Shown: in pieces, positions 17,325 through 25,641 of the stretch
How the letters are laid out: each line of letters opens with the position of its first letter
Position numbering within the stretch: the first letter of the stretch is position 1
Source: Myxococcota bacterium
Lineage (GTDB): Bacteria > Myxococcota_A > Bradymonadia > UBA7976 > UBA1532
Direction: 5' to 3'
Assembly (NCBI GenBank): GCA_023150895.1
Contig: JAKLJY010000005.1
Coordinates: forward strand, 1-64,000
Length of the DNA stretch: 64,000 bases
Notes under the pieces: model-generated
What the model saw: the letters and a program-made list of their open reading frames with translations, nothing else
Told to the model about the DNA's origin: nothing
The model's database searches: none
Translations under genes and position numbers: made by a program

Positions 17325-17960
17325 ATGCTCCGCGAACGCCACGTCATCGACACCTTCAAGCTGGCGACGGGCCCGCTCGTCCTCGGCCTGATCTTCGCCT
17401 TCGGTGCGGTCGATCGCCATGCCCCGTGGATCTATCTGGGGCTGCACGGCACCTATGGCGTCCTCTGGGCGCTGAAGAGCCGGCTTTTCGGGGACAAGAG
17501 CTGGGAGCGCCCCTGTACGCCGTTCCGGTTCGGTCTGCTGGTCACGGGGCTCGCCGGGTACTGGGCGGCCCCCATCGTGCTGATTCTCGGCGGGGCCGAG
17601 GTCCCCCCGCCGCTCGCCGCCCTGTGCATTGCGCTCTTCGGGCTCGGCGTCTTCCTGCACTTCGTTGCCGACATGCAGAAGCACGCCTCGATGGCCTGGC
17701 GGCCGGGGACGCTGTTGACCGAGGGCCTGTGGTCCCGCACGCGCAACCCGAACTATCTGGGTGAACTGTGCATCTACGCCGCGTTTGCGACCCTTTCGAT
17801 GCACCCGCTGCCCTTCGCGCTCTTCGGCCTGGTCATCGCGCTCGAGTGGTGGCCGAACATGCGCCGCAAGGACGCCTCTCTGTCGAGGTACCCGGCATTT
17901 GCCGACTACGCGCGGCGCACCGGCCGGCTGTTTCCGAGGGTGTTCGGCCCGCGTTCGTGA
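17325..17960 (+). CDS. membrane methyltransferase/reductase-like protein (DUF1295 or isoprenylcysteine methyltransferase-like)
   Basis: A 211-aa protein with about five membrane helices. The C-terminal signature LWSRTRNPNYLGE followed by a hydrophobic stretch, EWWPNMRRKD and YPAFADYARRTGRLFP is the conserved part of the isoprenylcysteine carboxyl methyltransferase / steroid 5-alpha-reductase C-domain superfamily (DUF1295). Members alkylate or reduce lipids at the membrane; the substrate here is unknown. The ATG start has no clear ribosome site. It stands alone between the ATP-grasp and the secreted-protein genes. Confidence 0.8.
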   Translation: MLRERHVIDTFKLATGPLVLGLIFAFGAVDRHAPWIYLGLHGTYGVLWALKSRLFGDKSWERPCTPFRFGLLVTGLAGYWAAPIVLILGGAEVPPPLAALCIALFGLGVFLHFVADMQKHASMAWRPGTLLTEGLWSRTRNPNYLGELCIYAAFATLSMHPLPFALFGLVIALEWWPNMRRKDASLSRYPAFADYARRTGRLFPRVFGPRS

Positions 17961-17993
17961 GGCGGGCGCGCCGGCGTCGCGACCGAGCCGCCG

Positions 17994-18929
17994 TCAGGGT
18001 CGTGCGAACGCGCCCCGGCGACAGAGGCGATGCAGGTCCACCAGGACCGCGCGACCGGAGCGTCCGTCGGCCTCGTCCGGCCCGTGCGACGAGCGGAAGT
18101 CGGCGAGCAGGAAACGGTCGCCCCCGAGCACCCACGCGCGAACGGACTGTGCGCCCGCCGTCGCCGTCGCGCTGAAGAGGCGGGCCCGCCGTGCCCCGCA
18201 GCTGAGAACGACGACGTGGCGCCCGGCGGTCGCGCCCGTTGCGCCGGTCGTGCCGGTCCGAGGGCCGCGCACCTGCCAGGCGAGCCAGGCGGGCGCCGCC
18301 GCCGCGAGAAAGACCCGGTCCGGGCCGTCGAGGCGCACGGGCTCCCCGAGCGGGCGCGCGCCGAGTGCCTCGAGCCGGGCGCGTGCCGCCTCGACCTCCA
18401 GCGGATCACCGGGGATGGTCTGACCGCCGTCCGCGGCCGGCCGGACCGTCCACAGCTCATAGGGCTCGTCGGGCTGCCCGAGCAGCGTCAACACCGCGCG
18501 GCCGCCCGCCTGCCGGGTCGCGCCGCCCTCGACGCAGGCGGCGGTGCCGGTGTCGGGCGCGAAGGCCAGGCACCCCAGGGTGGTGACGGCCGGATCGAGG
18601 TCCCGCGCCAGGGCGGCCGGTGGGGCCGGGCTCGGCTGCTGCGGGCGACGCGTCCGGGTGGGCGGCGTCTCCGGCACCGCCGGCAGGCGCGGCGTCTCGT
18701 CCTCGGGGGGATCGACCCCACCGTCCGGGGCATCGGTCTCGATGAACTCGGGATCACCCGTGACGACGCCCTCAGGCAGGTCCGCCAGCTCGATCCAGAC
18801 CTCCGGCTCGGACGCCGGCGTCGCCGCGCCGGGCGGCGGGGGGGCAGAGATGATGACGGGCCCGGCCCCCGGGCTCGACGGCGGACCCGGCAGGAGCAGC
18901 GCGAGGACCATCGACGCGGCGGCGCTCAT
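17994..18929 (-). CDS. hypothetical exported protein, 311 aa
   Basis: No family recognised. A short hydrophobic N-terminus (residues 5-14) may be a signal or anchor. Residues 20-110 are Pro/Glu-rich and low in complexity. The remainder looks globular, with Trp-containing segments (PYELWTVRPAADGG, AWLAWQVRGP) and a few Cys (GCLAF, AACVEGG, VLSCGARR, HRLCRRG). It is divergent from the serine hydrolase gene with about 70 nt between starts. Confidence 0.65.
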   Translation of the reverse strand: MSAAASMVLALLLPGPPSSPGAGPVIISAPPPPGAATPASEPEVWIELADLPEGVVTGDPEFIETDAPDGGVDPPEDETPRLPAVPETPPTRTRRPQQPSPAPPAALARDLDPAVTTLGCLAFAPDTGTAACVEGGATRQAGGRAVLTLLGQPDEPYELWTVRPAADGGQTIPGDPLEVEAARARLEALGARPLGEPVRLDGPDRVFLAAAAPAWLAWQVRGPRTGTTGATGATAGRHVVVLSCGARRARLFSATATAGAQSVRAWVLGGDRFLLADFRSSHGPDEADGRSGRAVLVDLHRLCRRGAFARP

Positions 18930-19000
18930 GGCCGCGACGATACCACAGCCCGTCCGCCGTCGAGCTTGCGCCGCGGCGCGGCCTGGGGGAAGGTCCGCCC

Positions 19001-20383
19001 GTGCGTTTCGTCTCCCCGATGCGGACTTCCGCCCCGCGGACCCCTGCGGCGCGTCGCCCTCTCGCCCGGGCGCTCGCCACGGGCCTCCTGGCCGCGCTCA
19101 TCGCCCCCGGGTCCAGGGCGGCCGAGACCCTGCCGGCGGCGCCGGCCGCGATCCCGGACGCATCCACCGGGCCAGCGGAGCGTTTCGCGCCCGGCTGGCT
19201 TGCCGCGGCCCTGCGCGGGCAGCCCGAGCGGTTCGGCGATGCGCTCGCCCGGCCGGACGCGCGCCGGACACAGGTCCGGGTGGCCGTCGTCGACGCGTCG
19301 GGGCCGGACGGGCAGCCGCGGTGGTTCGTCGACACGTTCCGTCCCGACGCCGAGTACTTCTATCCCGCCAGCGCCGTGAAGCTCCCCGCGGCCGCCGCCG
19401 CGCTCGGCGAGATGCGGGCCTACGCGGCCGCCGGCGCGACGGGACTCGGGCGCGAGACGCCCCTCGTTTTCGAGGCATTGCCCGGCATTTCCGCCGCGTA
19501 CGCCCGGGATCCGACCGCCGCCGACGGCCGCGTGACGCTCGCGTGGGAGATCCGCAAGGCCCTGGTCGTCAGCGACAACGACGCCTACAACCGCCTCTTC
19601 GAGTTCGCGGGACACCGCGCCGTGAACGAGCGCCTGTGGCGAGCCGGTCTCCCGACGGCGCGCATCACCCACCGCTTCAACGTCGTGCGGACGCCGGAAC
19701 AGAACCGGCGCTCGCCGGCGGTGCGGGCCTTCTTCGAGGGGCGCTGGCGGGGGCGGGGTCGGCCCTTCGAGCGACCGGCCATGGTCAGCGATCTCGGACT
19801 GCCCCCGCTCGAGCAGGCCGGGCTCGACGTCGGGACGGCCTACATCGAGCCTGGGGGCACGACGCGCGTCGAGGGGCCGATGAGCTTCCGCGAGAAGTGC
19901 GCCCTGTCCCTCTCCGACCTCCAGCGGCTGCTGGCGGCCATCGTCCTGCCGACGCTCGACGTCGGGGTCGATCGACAGGCCCTCGGCCTCGACGACGCCG
20001 ATCGGGCTTTCCTGCGGACGACGCTCGGTGAGGCCCCCGCCGAGCTCTCGCCGACGCGCTGGGGGGGCGCCGAGTACGCGGAGACCCGGTTTCGTCCCAC
20101 GCTGGGCGGCGTGCTGAAGGTCCGCCCGCGCCCGGCGCTCGAGGTGCGCGGCAAGGCCGGCCGTGCGTACGGATTCCACGTCGAGAACGCCTACTACCGC
20201 GACCGCCGGACCGGCCGGTCGTTCTTCCTGGCCGCCGCCGTCTATGCCAACGACGACGGGGTCCTGAACGATGGACGCTACGAATACGGACGCGTCTCCG
20301 AGCCGTTCTTCACGGCGCTCGGTGAGCTCGTCGCGCGGGCCGTCTTCGACGCCCCCGGCGGTCGTCGACGCCGAAAGCCTTGA
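19001..20383 (+). CDS. exported serine hydrolase of the beta-lactamase class A-like fold
   Basis: A 460-aa protein with an N-terminal signal peptide (twin-Arg region, then LARALATGLLAALIA, cut near AAE at 41). It carries the SxxK motif S124-A-V-K127 (YPASAVKLP) and an SDN motif S191-D-N193 (VVSDNDAYNRLF), both in class A spacing. The third motif appears as K385-A-G387 (RGKAGRAYGF), lacking the Ser/Thr of the usual KTG. It is longer than a typical class A enzyme (about 290 aa). It may be a periplasmic penicillin-recognising peptidase rather than a resistance enzyme. GTG start. Confidence 0.82.
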   Translation: MRFVSPMRTSAPRTPAARRPLARALATGLLAALIAPGSRAAETLPAAPAAIPDASTGPAERFAPGWLAAALRGQPERFGDALARPDARRTQVRVAVVDASGPDGQPRWFVDTFRPDAEYFYPASAVKLPAAAAALGEMRAYAAAGATGLGRETPLVFEALPGISAAYARDPTAADGRVTLAWEIRKALVVSDNDAYNRLFEFAGHRAVNERLWRAGLPTARITHRFNVVRTPEQNRRSPAVRAFFEGRWRGRGRPFERPAMVSDLGLPPLEQAGLDVGTAYIEPGGTTRVEGPMSFREKCALSLSDLQRLLAAIVLPTLDVGVDRQALGLDDADRAFLRTTLGEAPAELSPTRWGGAEYAETRFRPTLGGVLKVRPRPALEVRGKAGRAYGFHVENAYYRDRRTGRSFFLAAAVYANDDGVLNDGRYEYGRVSEPFFTALGELVARAVFDAPGGRRRRKP

Positions 20384-20444
20384 ACGCGGGCACAGGCCCG
20401 CCGACCCTTGTCGCCCACCCTCGAACCTGTTGAAGTAGAGCCCC

Positions 20445-21119
20445 TTGGAAAAGATCACCGACTTCGACTCTCTCATCCGCCTCGGCGGGCCGACGCTCGT
20501 GGTGCTGCTGACGTGCTCCGTGGTCGCCCTGGCGGTGGCGATCGAGCGCGCCTGGGCCTTGTTCCGTGCCCTTGCGGGCACCGAGCGGCTCTGCCTCGAC
20601 CTCGAGGACTCCTTCGAGCGCAATCAGCTCGACGTCGCGCAAGCCCGCTGCCAGGCCAGTCCCACGGCGCTCGCCAGCATCCTGACCGTCGGTTTCGAGC
20701 GCCTGAAAGAGCGCCCGGAGACCATCCGACCGGCCATGGAGCGCGAGCGACAGCGCGTCCTGCTGCGTCTGCGCGGGCCCTTGTGGCTCCTCGGGACGAT
20801 CGGCGCGGTGACCCCCTTCGTCGGCCTCTTCGGCACGGTGAACGGCATCATGGCGGCGTTCCACGAGATCGGCGAGACACACCAGGCCGGCCTCGACGTA
20901 GTCGGCCCCGGCATCGCCGAGGCGTTGCTGGTCACGGCGGTCGGCATCCTCGTCGCCGTCATCGCGCTGGCCTTCTACAACTACTTCCAGGCGCGCCTCT
21001 CCCGCCTGGGGACGGAGCTGCGTTTGCTGCAGGACGAGTTCACCGAGGCCTTCGGCGACGTCCTCGCGCAGGCCCGGGCCCAGGCCGCGGGCGGCGCGCC
21101 TTCGGAGCCCAAGCCATGA
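20445..21119 (+). CDS. exbB: ExbB/TolQ/MotA-type proton channel protein
   Basis: A 224-aa inner-membrane protein with three helices: PTLVVLLTCSVVALAVAIERAWALF near the N-terminus, then AVTPFVGLFGTVNGIMAAF and AEALLVTAVGILVAVIALAFYNYF. The last two form the conserved MotA/TolQ/ExbB proton-channel pair. It assembles with ExbD to convert proton motive force into mechanical work on an outer-membrane partner. It starts at TTG; no upstream alternative gives a sensible N-terminus. Its stop overlaps the exbD ATG (ATGA). Confidence 0.9.
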   Translation: MEKITDFDSLIRLGGPTLVVLLTCSVVALAVAIERAWALFRALAGTERLCLDLEDSFERNQLDVAQARCQASPTALASILTVGFERLKERPETIRPAMERERQRVLLRLRGPLWLLGTIGAVTPFVGLFGTVNGIMAAFHEIGETHQAGLDVVGPGIAEALLVTAVGILVAVIALAFYNYFQARLSRLGTELRLLQDEFTEAFGDVLAQARAQAAGGAPSEPKP

Positions 21120-21571
21120 TGGGCCACCTGCCGGGCGCAGACGAAACCGAGACGGACGACGAGGCGGCGATCTTCTCGGAGATCAACATCACGCCGCTGA
21201 CGGACATCTTCCTCGTGCTGCTCATCATCTTCATGGTGACGTCGTCGGTCATGGCCAACAAGGCGCCGCCGTCGCCGTTGCAGGTCGACCTGCCCAAGGG
21301 GGGCGAGGGGGCGGCCGCCGGTCAGGACACGGTCATCAGCGTGCTGGTCGGCGCCGACGGCAAGGTCGGGCTGCTCAACGAGGTCGTCGAGCCGAAGGAC
21401 CTCAGCGCCCGGCTCGTGGCGCTGCACCAGGAGAAACCGGCCGCGAAGCTCGTCGTGCTCGCCGACACCTCGGCCGCGCACGGACGGGTCGTCTGGGTCA
21501 TGCAGGTCGCCCGGTTCGCCGGGTTCCAGCAGCTCGCGGTGGGGACGCAGGCGGCAGGCGCAGCGCCGTAA
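21116..21571 (+). CDS. exbD: ExbD/TolR-type biopolymer transport protein
   Basis: A 151-aa single-pass protein. The helix NITPLTDIFLVLLIIFMVTSS (about 24-44) contains D30, the conserved proton-carrying Asp of ExbD/TolR. A periplasmic domain of about 100 residues follows, with the family ending (ADTSAAHGRVVWVMQVARFAGFQQLAVGT). It forms a two-gene operon with exbB. No TonB or TolB gene is adjacent, so the energised partner is unknown. It converges on the second Exb/Tol cluster with 26 nt between stops. Confidence 0.92.
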   Translation: MMGHLPGADETETDDEAAIFSEINITPLTDIFLVLLIIFMVTSSVMANKAPPSPLQVDLPKGGEGAAAGQDTVISVLVGADGKVGLLNEVVEPKDLSARLVALHQEKPAAKLVVLADTSAAHGRVVWVMQVARFAGFQQLAVGTQAAGAAP

Positions 21572-21597
21572 GGGGGCGCCGCCGGCCACAGCGGGGC

Positions 21598-22188
21598 TCA
21601 CTCGCCCCGGCGCACCTTGAGGTTGTAGGTGTCGAAGCCGAACTTCTTGCCGCCGACGTCCACGACGGACTCACCCGCCGTGTAGGCCACCTGCTGGAGC
21701 AGGTAGTAGGGCGTTTCCTTGTCGGCGAGGATCTCGAGCATGAAGCGGTCGCGCTCGCCCCCGGCGTTGACGATGTTCAGCCGCAGCATGTTCAGCAGGG
21801 CGGCCTGGAGGTCCGGCACAATCCACGGGGAATCCGCCGCGAGCTCCGCGTCGGGGATGGCACCCTTGTTGATGTTCGCGACCGGCTCGTCCTGGACGAA
21901 AAGTTTGTCCTTCGCGATCGTCACACGCACGGCGTCCTTGGGGGGCACCTGCGTCGTCGACATGGGCAGCGTCAGGTTGGGCGTCTTGGGGGCCGTCGTG
22001 GTCGACACCGAGACGCTCTTCAAGAGGAAGATCAGCAGAATCGTCAGGACGTCGACCATGGCCACGATGTTGAGGAACTTGATCTCCTCGGCCTCGGCCT
22101 TGGCCTTCTTGACCTTCTGCTTGCGCCGGCGGACCTCCATCATGGCGGTCGGCAGGTCAATCTCGTCGCGTGCAGTGCTCTGGGCCAT
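21598..22188 (-). CDS. ExbD/TolR-type protein, second of a tandem pair
   Basis: A 196-aa protein. A long positively charged N-terminus (RRRKQKVKKAKAEAEE, about 20-36) leads into one helix (IVAMVDVLTILLIFLLKSVSV) with the conserved Asp at 46. A periplasmic domain of about 130 residues follows. It is the last gene of a TolQ-TolR-TolR triplet, 9 nt after the other TolR. One TolQ with two TolR-like subunits is the layout of the Myxococcus AglR-AglS-AglV gliding motor; that link is inference only. Confidence 0.85.
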   Translation of the reverse strand: MAQSTARDEIDLPTAMMEVRRRKQKVKKAKAEAEEIKFLNIVAMVDVLTILLIFLLKSVSVSTTTAPKTPNLTLPMSTTQVPPKDAVRVTIAKDKLFVQDEPVANINKGAIPDAELAADSPWIVPDLQAALLNMLRLNIVNAGGERDRFMLEILADKETPYYLLQQVAYTAGESVVDVGGKKFGFDTYNLKVRRGE

Positions 22189-22197
22189 CGAGTGTCC

Positions 22198-22740
22198 TCA
22201 CTTCACCAGGGGCGCGAAGACGACGTCGTCGAACATGTGCTTGCCGTCGCGATAGCGAAGCGCGTCCATCGTCTTGATGATGACGTCGTAGCGGACCACG
22301 CGATCGGCCGCGAGGGTCACCGTGCGCTCCTCCTTGTGCTTCTCCTTCAGCTCGATGGCCATCTTGCCGAGGGCTTCGTAGTCGTAGTCCCCGTTGGCGG
22401 CCTTTTCGATCTTCTTCGGGGCGTCGGCGGCGGGGCCGGCCATGAAGGTGCCGTCGACGCTGACGGCCACCGTGAACTTGATGCTCGGCGGCGGCGGGTT
22501 GGCGGCGGCTTCTTCCTCGGAGACCTTCTGGGGCGGGTTGATCGTCAGGATGCCGAGGGGCATGAACGAGGCGATCGTCACCAGCATGAAGATTACGAGG
22601 TTCATCATGACGTCCAGGTAGGGGACCAGCGCGATCTCCTCCATGGACTCGAACTCGGGGATCTTCTTGCGTGCCCGCTTGTGCAGGATGAACGCGTAGG
22701 CGCGCTCACCGGCGCTCGCGCTCTTCTGGGCCTTGGCCAT
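22198..22740 (-). CDS. ExbD/TolR-type protein, first of a tandem pair
   Basis: A 180-aa protein with a basic N-terminus (HKRARKKIPEF), one helix (VPYLDVMMNLVIFMLVTIASF) carrying the conserved Asp at 43, and a periplasmic domain. The start is set at MAKAQKSASAG; an upstream in-frame ATG adds 22 residues read from the spacer. It sits 40 nt after the TolQ-like gene and 9 nt before its paralogue, so all three are probably one transcript. Confidence 0.85.
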   Translation of the reverse strand: MAKAQKSASAGERAYAFILHKRARKKIPEFESMEEIALVPYLDVMMNLVIFMLVTIASFMPLGILTINPPQKVSEEEAAANPPPPSIKFTVAVSVDGTFMAGPAADAPKKIEKAANGDYDYEALGKMAIELKEKHKEERTVTLAADRVVRYDVIIKTMDALRYRDGKHMFDDVVFAPLVK

Positions 22741-22780
22741 GAACTCTGCCTTTCCGGCTCGGATCCGGTCGTTGCCCGGA

Positions 22781-23434
22781 TCAGCCGTTCGACCGCTCGC
22801 TGCCACCGGACATGCCGCGCTGGAGCAGGAAGTTCTCGAGGACCGAGGCGTTGAGCTCCATGGCGTGGATGATCTTCTTGCTCATGGTGGTGAGCAGGAG
22901 GTGGCCGATCATGCAGACCACGGCGATCGTCAGACCGATGGCCGTGTTGTTGAGCGCCTCGGAGATACCACGCGCGAGGAAGGCCGACTTCTCCTCGGGG
23001 CTGACGCCCTCGAGGCCCTTGAACGACGTGATCAGACCGAAGATGGTGCCGACCAGCCCGATGAGGGTGGCGATGTTCGCCAAGGCCCAGAGGGAGCCCA
23101 CCCGCTTCTCCAACTGCGGGATGGCCCGCATCATCTCTTCGTCGATGGCGGCGGAGATCTCCATCATGCCGGCGTCGGCCTTGTTCAGACCGGCCCTGCA
23201 GACCTTGGCGATGGGGTGGCGCGTGGAGGCGCAGAGCTTGAGCGCCTGGTCGTTGTGACCCTGCTTCACGAGCTTCACCATCATGTTGGTGAACTGCTCG
23301 ACGTCGACGCGCGTATGCCCGAGCAGCGCGATGAGGCGCTCCACGATGATGGCCACCGAGACCACCGACGTGATGAAGACATTCAGGTAGAGCGGAATGC
23401 CTCCATCCTTGAAGACCGTGTACAGGGATTCCAT
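22781..23434 (-). CDS. TolQ/ExbB/MotA-type proton channel protein
   Basis: A 217-aa protein with three helices: IPLYLNVFITSVVSVAIIVERLIAL, then LANIATLIGLVGTIFGLITSF and EALNNTAIGLTIAVVCMIGHLLL. The TIGLVGTIFGLI and EALNNTAIGL segments are the family signature. It is the first gene of the three-gene minus-strand cluster and differs clearly from the plus-strand ExbB, so the window encodes two separate motor complexes. Possible roles are gliding, outer-membrane energisation or polymer secretion. Confidence 0.9.
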   Translation of the reverse strand: MESLYTVFKDGGIPLYLNVFITSVVSVAIIVERLIALLGHTRVDVEQFTNMMVKLVKQGHNDQALKLCASTRHPIAKVCRAGLNKADAGMMEISAAIDEEMMRAIPQLEKRVGSLWALANIATLIGLVGTIFGLITSFKGLEGVSPEEKSAFLARGISEALNNTAIGLTIAVVCMIGHLLLTTMSKKIIHAMELNASVLENFLLQRGMSGGSERSNG

Positions 23435-23600
23435 CTCGAAGCTCTCCTACGCGCTTTCCTGGGGCGATGAATGGGGGGCGGGGCCGGCGGGCCGGCGATC
23501 CGGGTCGAAGAAGTCCATCGGCAAACCGGGGCGCGGACTCAACCCGGCCCGTGGGCAGGGGTAACATACGATGCCCGTGCGCCGACCGTATTCATTTTTT

Positions 23601-25535
23601 TCAGCGCCGACGGGGGCCGCGGCGGCGCAGCAACACCACCGGCAGGGCCAACAGGAACGCCCAGGGGGCGGCCGGCCGGGGCGTCTGCGAGCATCCGTTC
23701 CCGCCACCGCCACCGCCACCGCCGGCGACCGTGCCGTCGGGCTCGGCCGGACCCGCGTCCTCGGCGACGACGGCGCCACCGGTCGGCATCATCCCGCCGC
23801 CGGTCGGCAACCCCCCGCCGCCGTCGCCCCCGGTGGACGGGACGCCGCCTTCGCCACCCGCTCCGCCGCTGGCCTGTGCGTCCGGCGTGCGACCGCCGGC
23901 GCCCTCGGCATCGGGTACGGGCACGGGGACGGTGCTGTCGGCAGCGACCGCGCCGAGATCCCCGGCGGGCGGCAGCGCGTCGGCCACGGTCGATTGTGCA
24001 TCGGGTACGGGCGGCGGCACGCGTGCGTCGCCGGGCGGGGGGGGGACGAACGCATCGGGCCCCGGCGGGGGGGGGACGAACGCGTCGGGCCCCGGCGGGG
24101 GGGGCTCCGCCGCGTCGGGCGGCGGGGGCGGGGGCTCGGCCGCGTCCGGGTCCGGCGGAAAGACGAACGAGTCGGGATCGATCGGCGGGATGTAGGCGTC
24201 CGGCGTCGGGGGCAGCCCGGCGTCGGCCTCGGGCGGCGGTCCGCCGGCGCGCAACGGATCCGTCCCGTCGACGAGGACCTCGATGCCGTCGTCGACCCCA
24301 TCGCGATCCGTGTCGGCCCGGCCGGGTTCGGTGCCGAGCTGGCGCTCGCCCGCATCGGGCAGCCGGTCGGCGTCCGTGTCGAGCGGACGGACGAGGCACG
24401 TCAGGCCACCGCCCGGGTTGATGATCGACGGGGCGACCTCGACCGCGTAGGCGAAGACCGGGAGGCTCAGCGGCCCGAGCGTCAGTGTGAGGTTGCGGAA
24501 CCGGTGCTCCGGGAAGGCCGAACTCCAGTTCTCGATATCGAGGTACAGCGGGTTGTTGGGGAGGTCCTCGAAGAGGCGCACGCCGTCGGAGCGGGGGAAC
24601 AGGCCGCCCCGGCTGAACTCACGGGTCACCACGTAGAGCCGACCTCCGGCCGTCGCGGCGGCCCCGTTGCTGCCGCCCACGAAGTCGCCGTCGACGAACG
24701 TGGTCCGGTACGGGCCACCGATGGCGCCCTGCGTGATGACGAGGTTCGCGTCGCCGTCGACATCGAGGCGGGCGGGTCGCAGGCCGTGCACGACGTAGAG
24801 CTGACCCCGGGCGTCGAAGGCGACGCGCGGTGAGACCCCGGCCGCGAAGGGCGCGGTGTCGACGTCGACCGTGGCCCAGTTGCCCCCCGGGCGACGGACC
24901 GAGATGCGGGCGGGCCCGTCCGTCACGTTCGCGTGGGCGACGACGAGCGTCCCGTCGGCGGCGATGGCCAGCGCGGGATCCACACCGACGTTCTTGTTGG
25001 CCGTCTCGTTGGCGACGACCACGTTCCAGGTGTTCGGGGCCGTCCGGGTGGCCAGCTTCAGACGGCTATCGTGGTGAAATGCCACGACCAGCGTGCCGTC
25101 CGGCGCCTCGCGGAGGTCGCACTGGTCGCCGACGCGTTGCCCGGCCAGCACGTTCTCGAAGGCCCACCCGCCCGGACCGTGCAGGCCGACGCGCAGGGCC
25201 CCGACCGTGGCGTCGAAGAAGCATGCCCGCAGCTCGCCCGCCCGCGTGAGGGTGAGCCCGGTGTCGTCGACCTCGACGATGCCGAGGCGGGAGACGTTGG
25301 GGGCGATCGCGACGCTCTCGGGGTCGGCGTCGACGTCCCAGCGGGTGTACATCAGGCTGCCCGCGATGCGATCGATGTGCAGCAGGTGGGCGTCGCCCAG
25401 CCCGTCGACGGCCAGCTCGAGGCCGTTGCCCCGGTCGATCTGCGGCAGGCACTCGGGCGGGGCGTACTGCGCCCGGGCGGCGCTCGCGAACGCCAGGAAC
25501 GACAACGACAACGGGACGGCGACGAGGGTCTTCAC
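23601..25535 (-). CDS. exported beta-propeller-like protein with PDA-rich stalk and MYXO-CTERM tail
   Basis: A 644-aa surface protein. A signal peptide (LVAVPLSLSFLAFASAARAQ) comes first. A domain of about 360 residues with repeated 'ADGTLVVAH'-like blades suggests a propeller. Calcium-binding TSP3-type repeats follow (DTDADRLPDAGERQLG, DTDRDGVDDGIE). A long Pro/Asp/Ala stalk then leads to NGC, a hydrophobic helix (AFLLALPVVLL) and RRRGPRRR, the MYXO-CTERM signal for cell-surface sorting. The GTG start at 25535 has GGAG five bases upstream; an ATG further upstream in frame lacks support. No partner gene is adjacent. Confidence 0.85.
   Translation of the reverse strand: MKTLVAVPLSLSFLAFASAARAQYAPPECLPQIDRGNGLELAVDGLGDAHLLHIDRIAGSLMYTRWDVDADPESVAIAPNVSRLGIVEVDDTGLTLTRAGELRACFFDATVGALRVGLHGPGGWAFENVLAGQRVGDQCDLREAPDGTLVVAFHHDSRLKLATRTAPNTWNVVVANETANKNVGVDPALAIAADGTLVVAHANVTDGPARISVRRPGGNWATVDVDTAPFAAGVSPRVAFDARGQLYVVHGLRPARLDVDGDANLVITQGAIGGPYRTTFVDGDFVGGSNGAAATAGGRLYVVTREFSRGGLFPRSDGVRLFEDLPNNPLYLDIENWSSAFPEHRFRNLTLTLGPLSLPVFAYAVEVAPSIINPGGGLTCLVRPLDTDADRLPDAGERQLGTEPGRADTDRDGVDDGIEVLVDGTDPLRAGGPPPEADAGLPPTPDAYIPPIDPDSFVFPPDPDAAEPPPPPPDAAEPPPPGPDAFVPPPPGPDAFVPPPPGDARVPPPVPDAQSTVADALPPAGDLGAVAADSTVPVPVPDAEGAGGRTPDAQASGGAGGEGGVPSTGGDGGGGLPTGGGMMPTGGAVVAEDAGPAEPDGTVAGGGGGGGGNGCSQTPRPAAPWAFLLALPVVLLRRRGPRRR
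24024..24130. repeat. 30-bp tandem repeats in the PDA stalk
   Basis: About three imperfect copies of a 30-bp unit lie in tandem (exact copies begin near 24052 and 24082). They encode ten-residue units PPPPGPDAFV on the minus strand. Phase is kept, so copy number could vary without breaking the gene. Homopolymeric G runs make this stretch prone to sequencing error. Confidence 0.8.
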
Positions 25536-25641
25536 GGGCACTCCGGCGGTGGGGAGCGGCCATCCTAGCGAAAACTGCGGCGGCGCCGAAAGGCACGCGG
25601 CAGTTGACGACGCCGGGCGCCACGGCCTTAGATGCGCGGCC

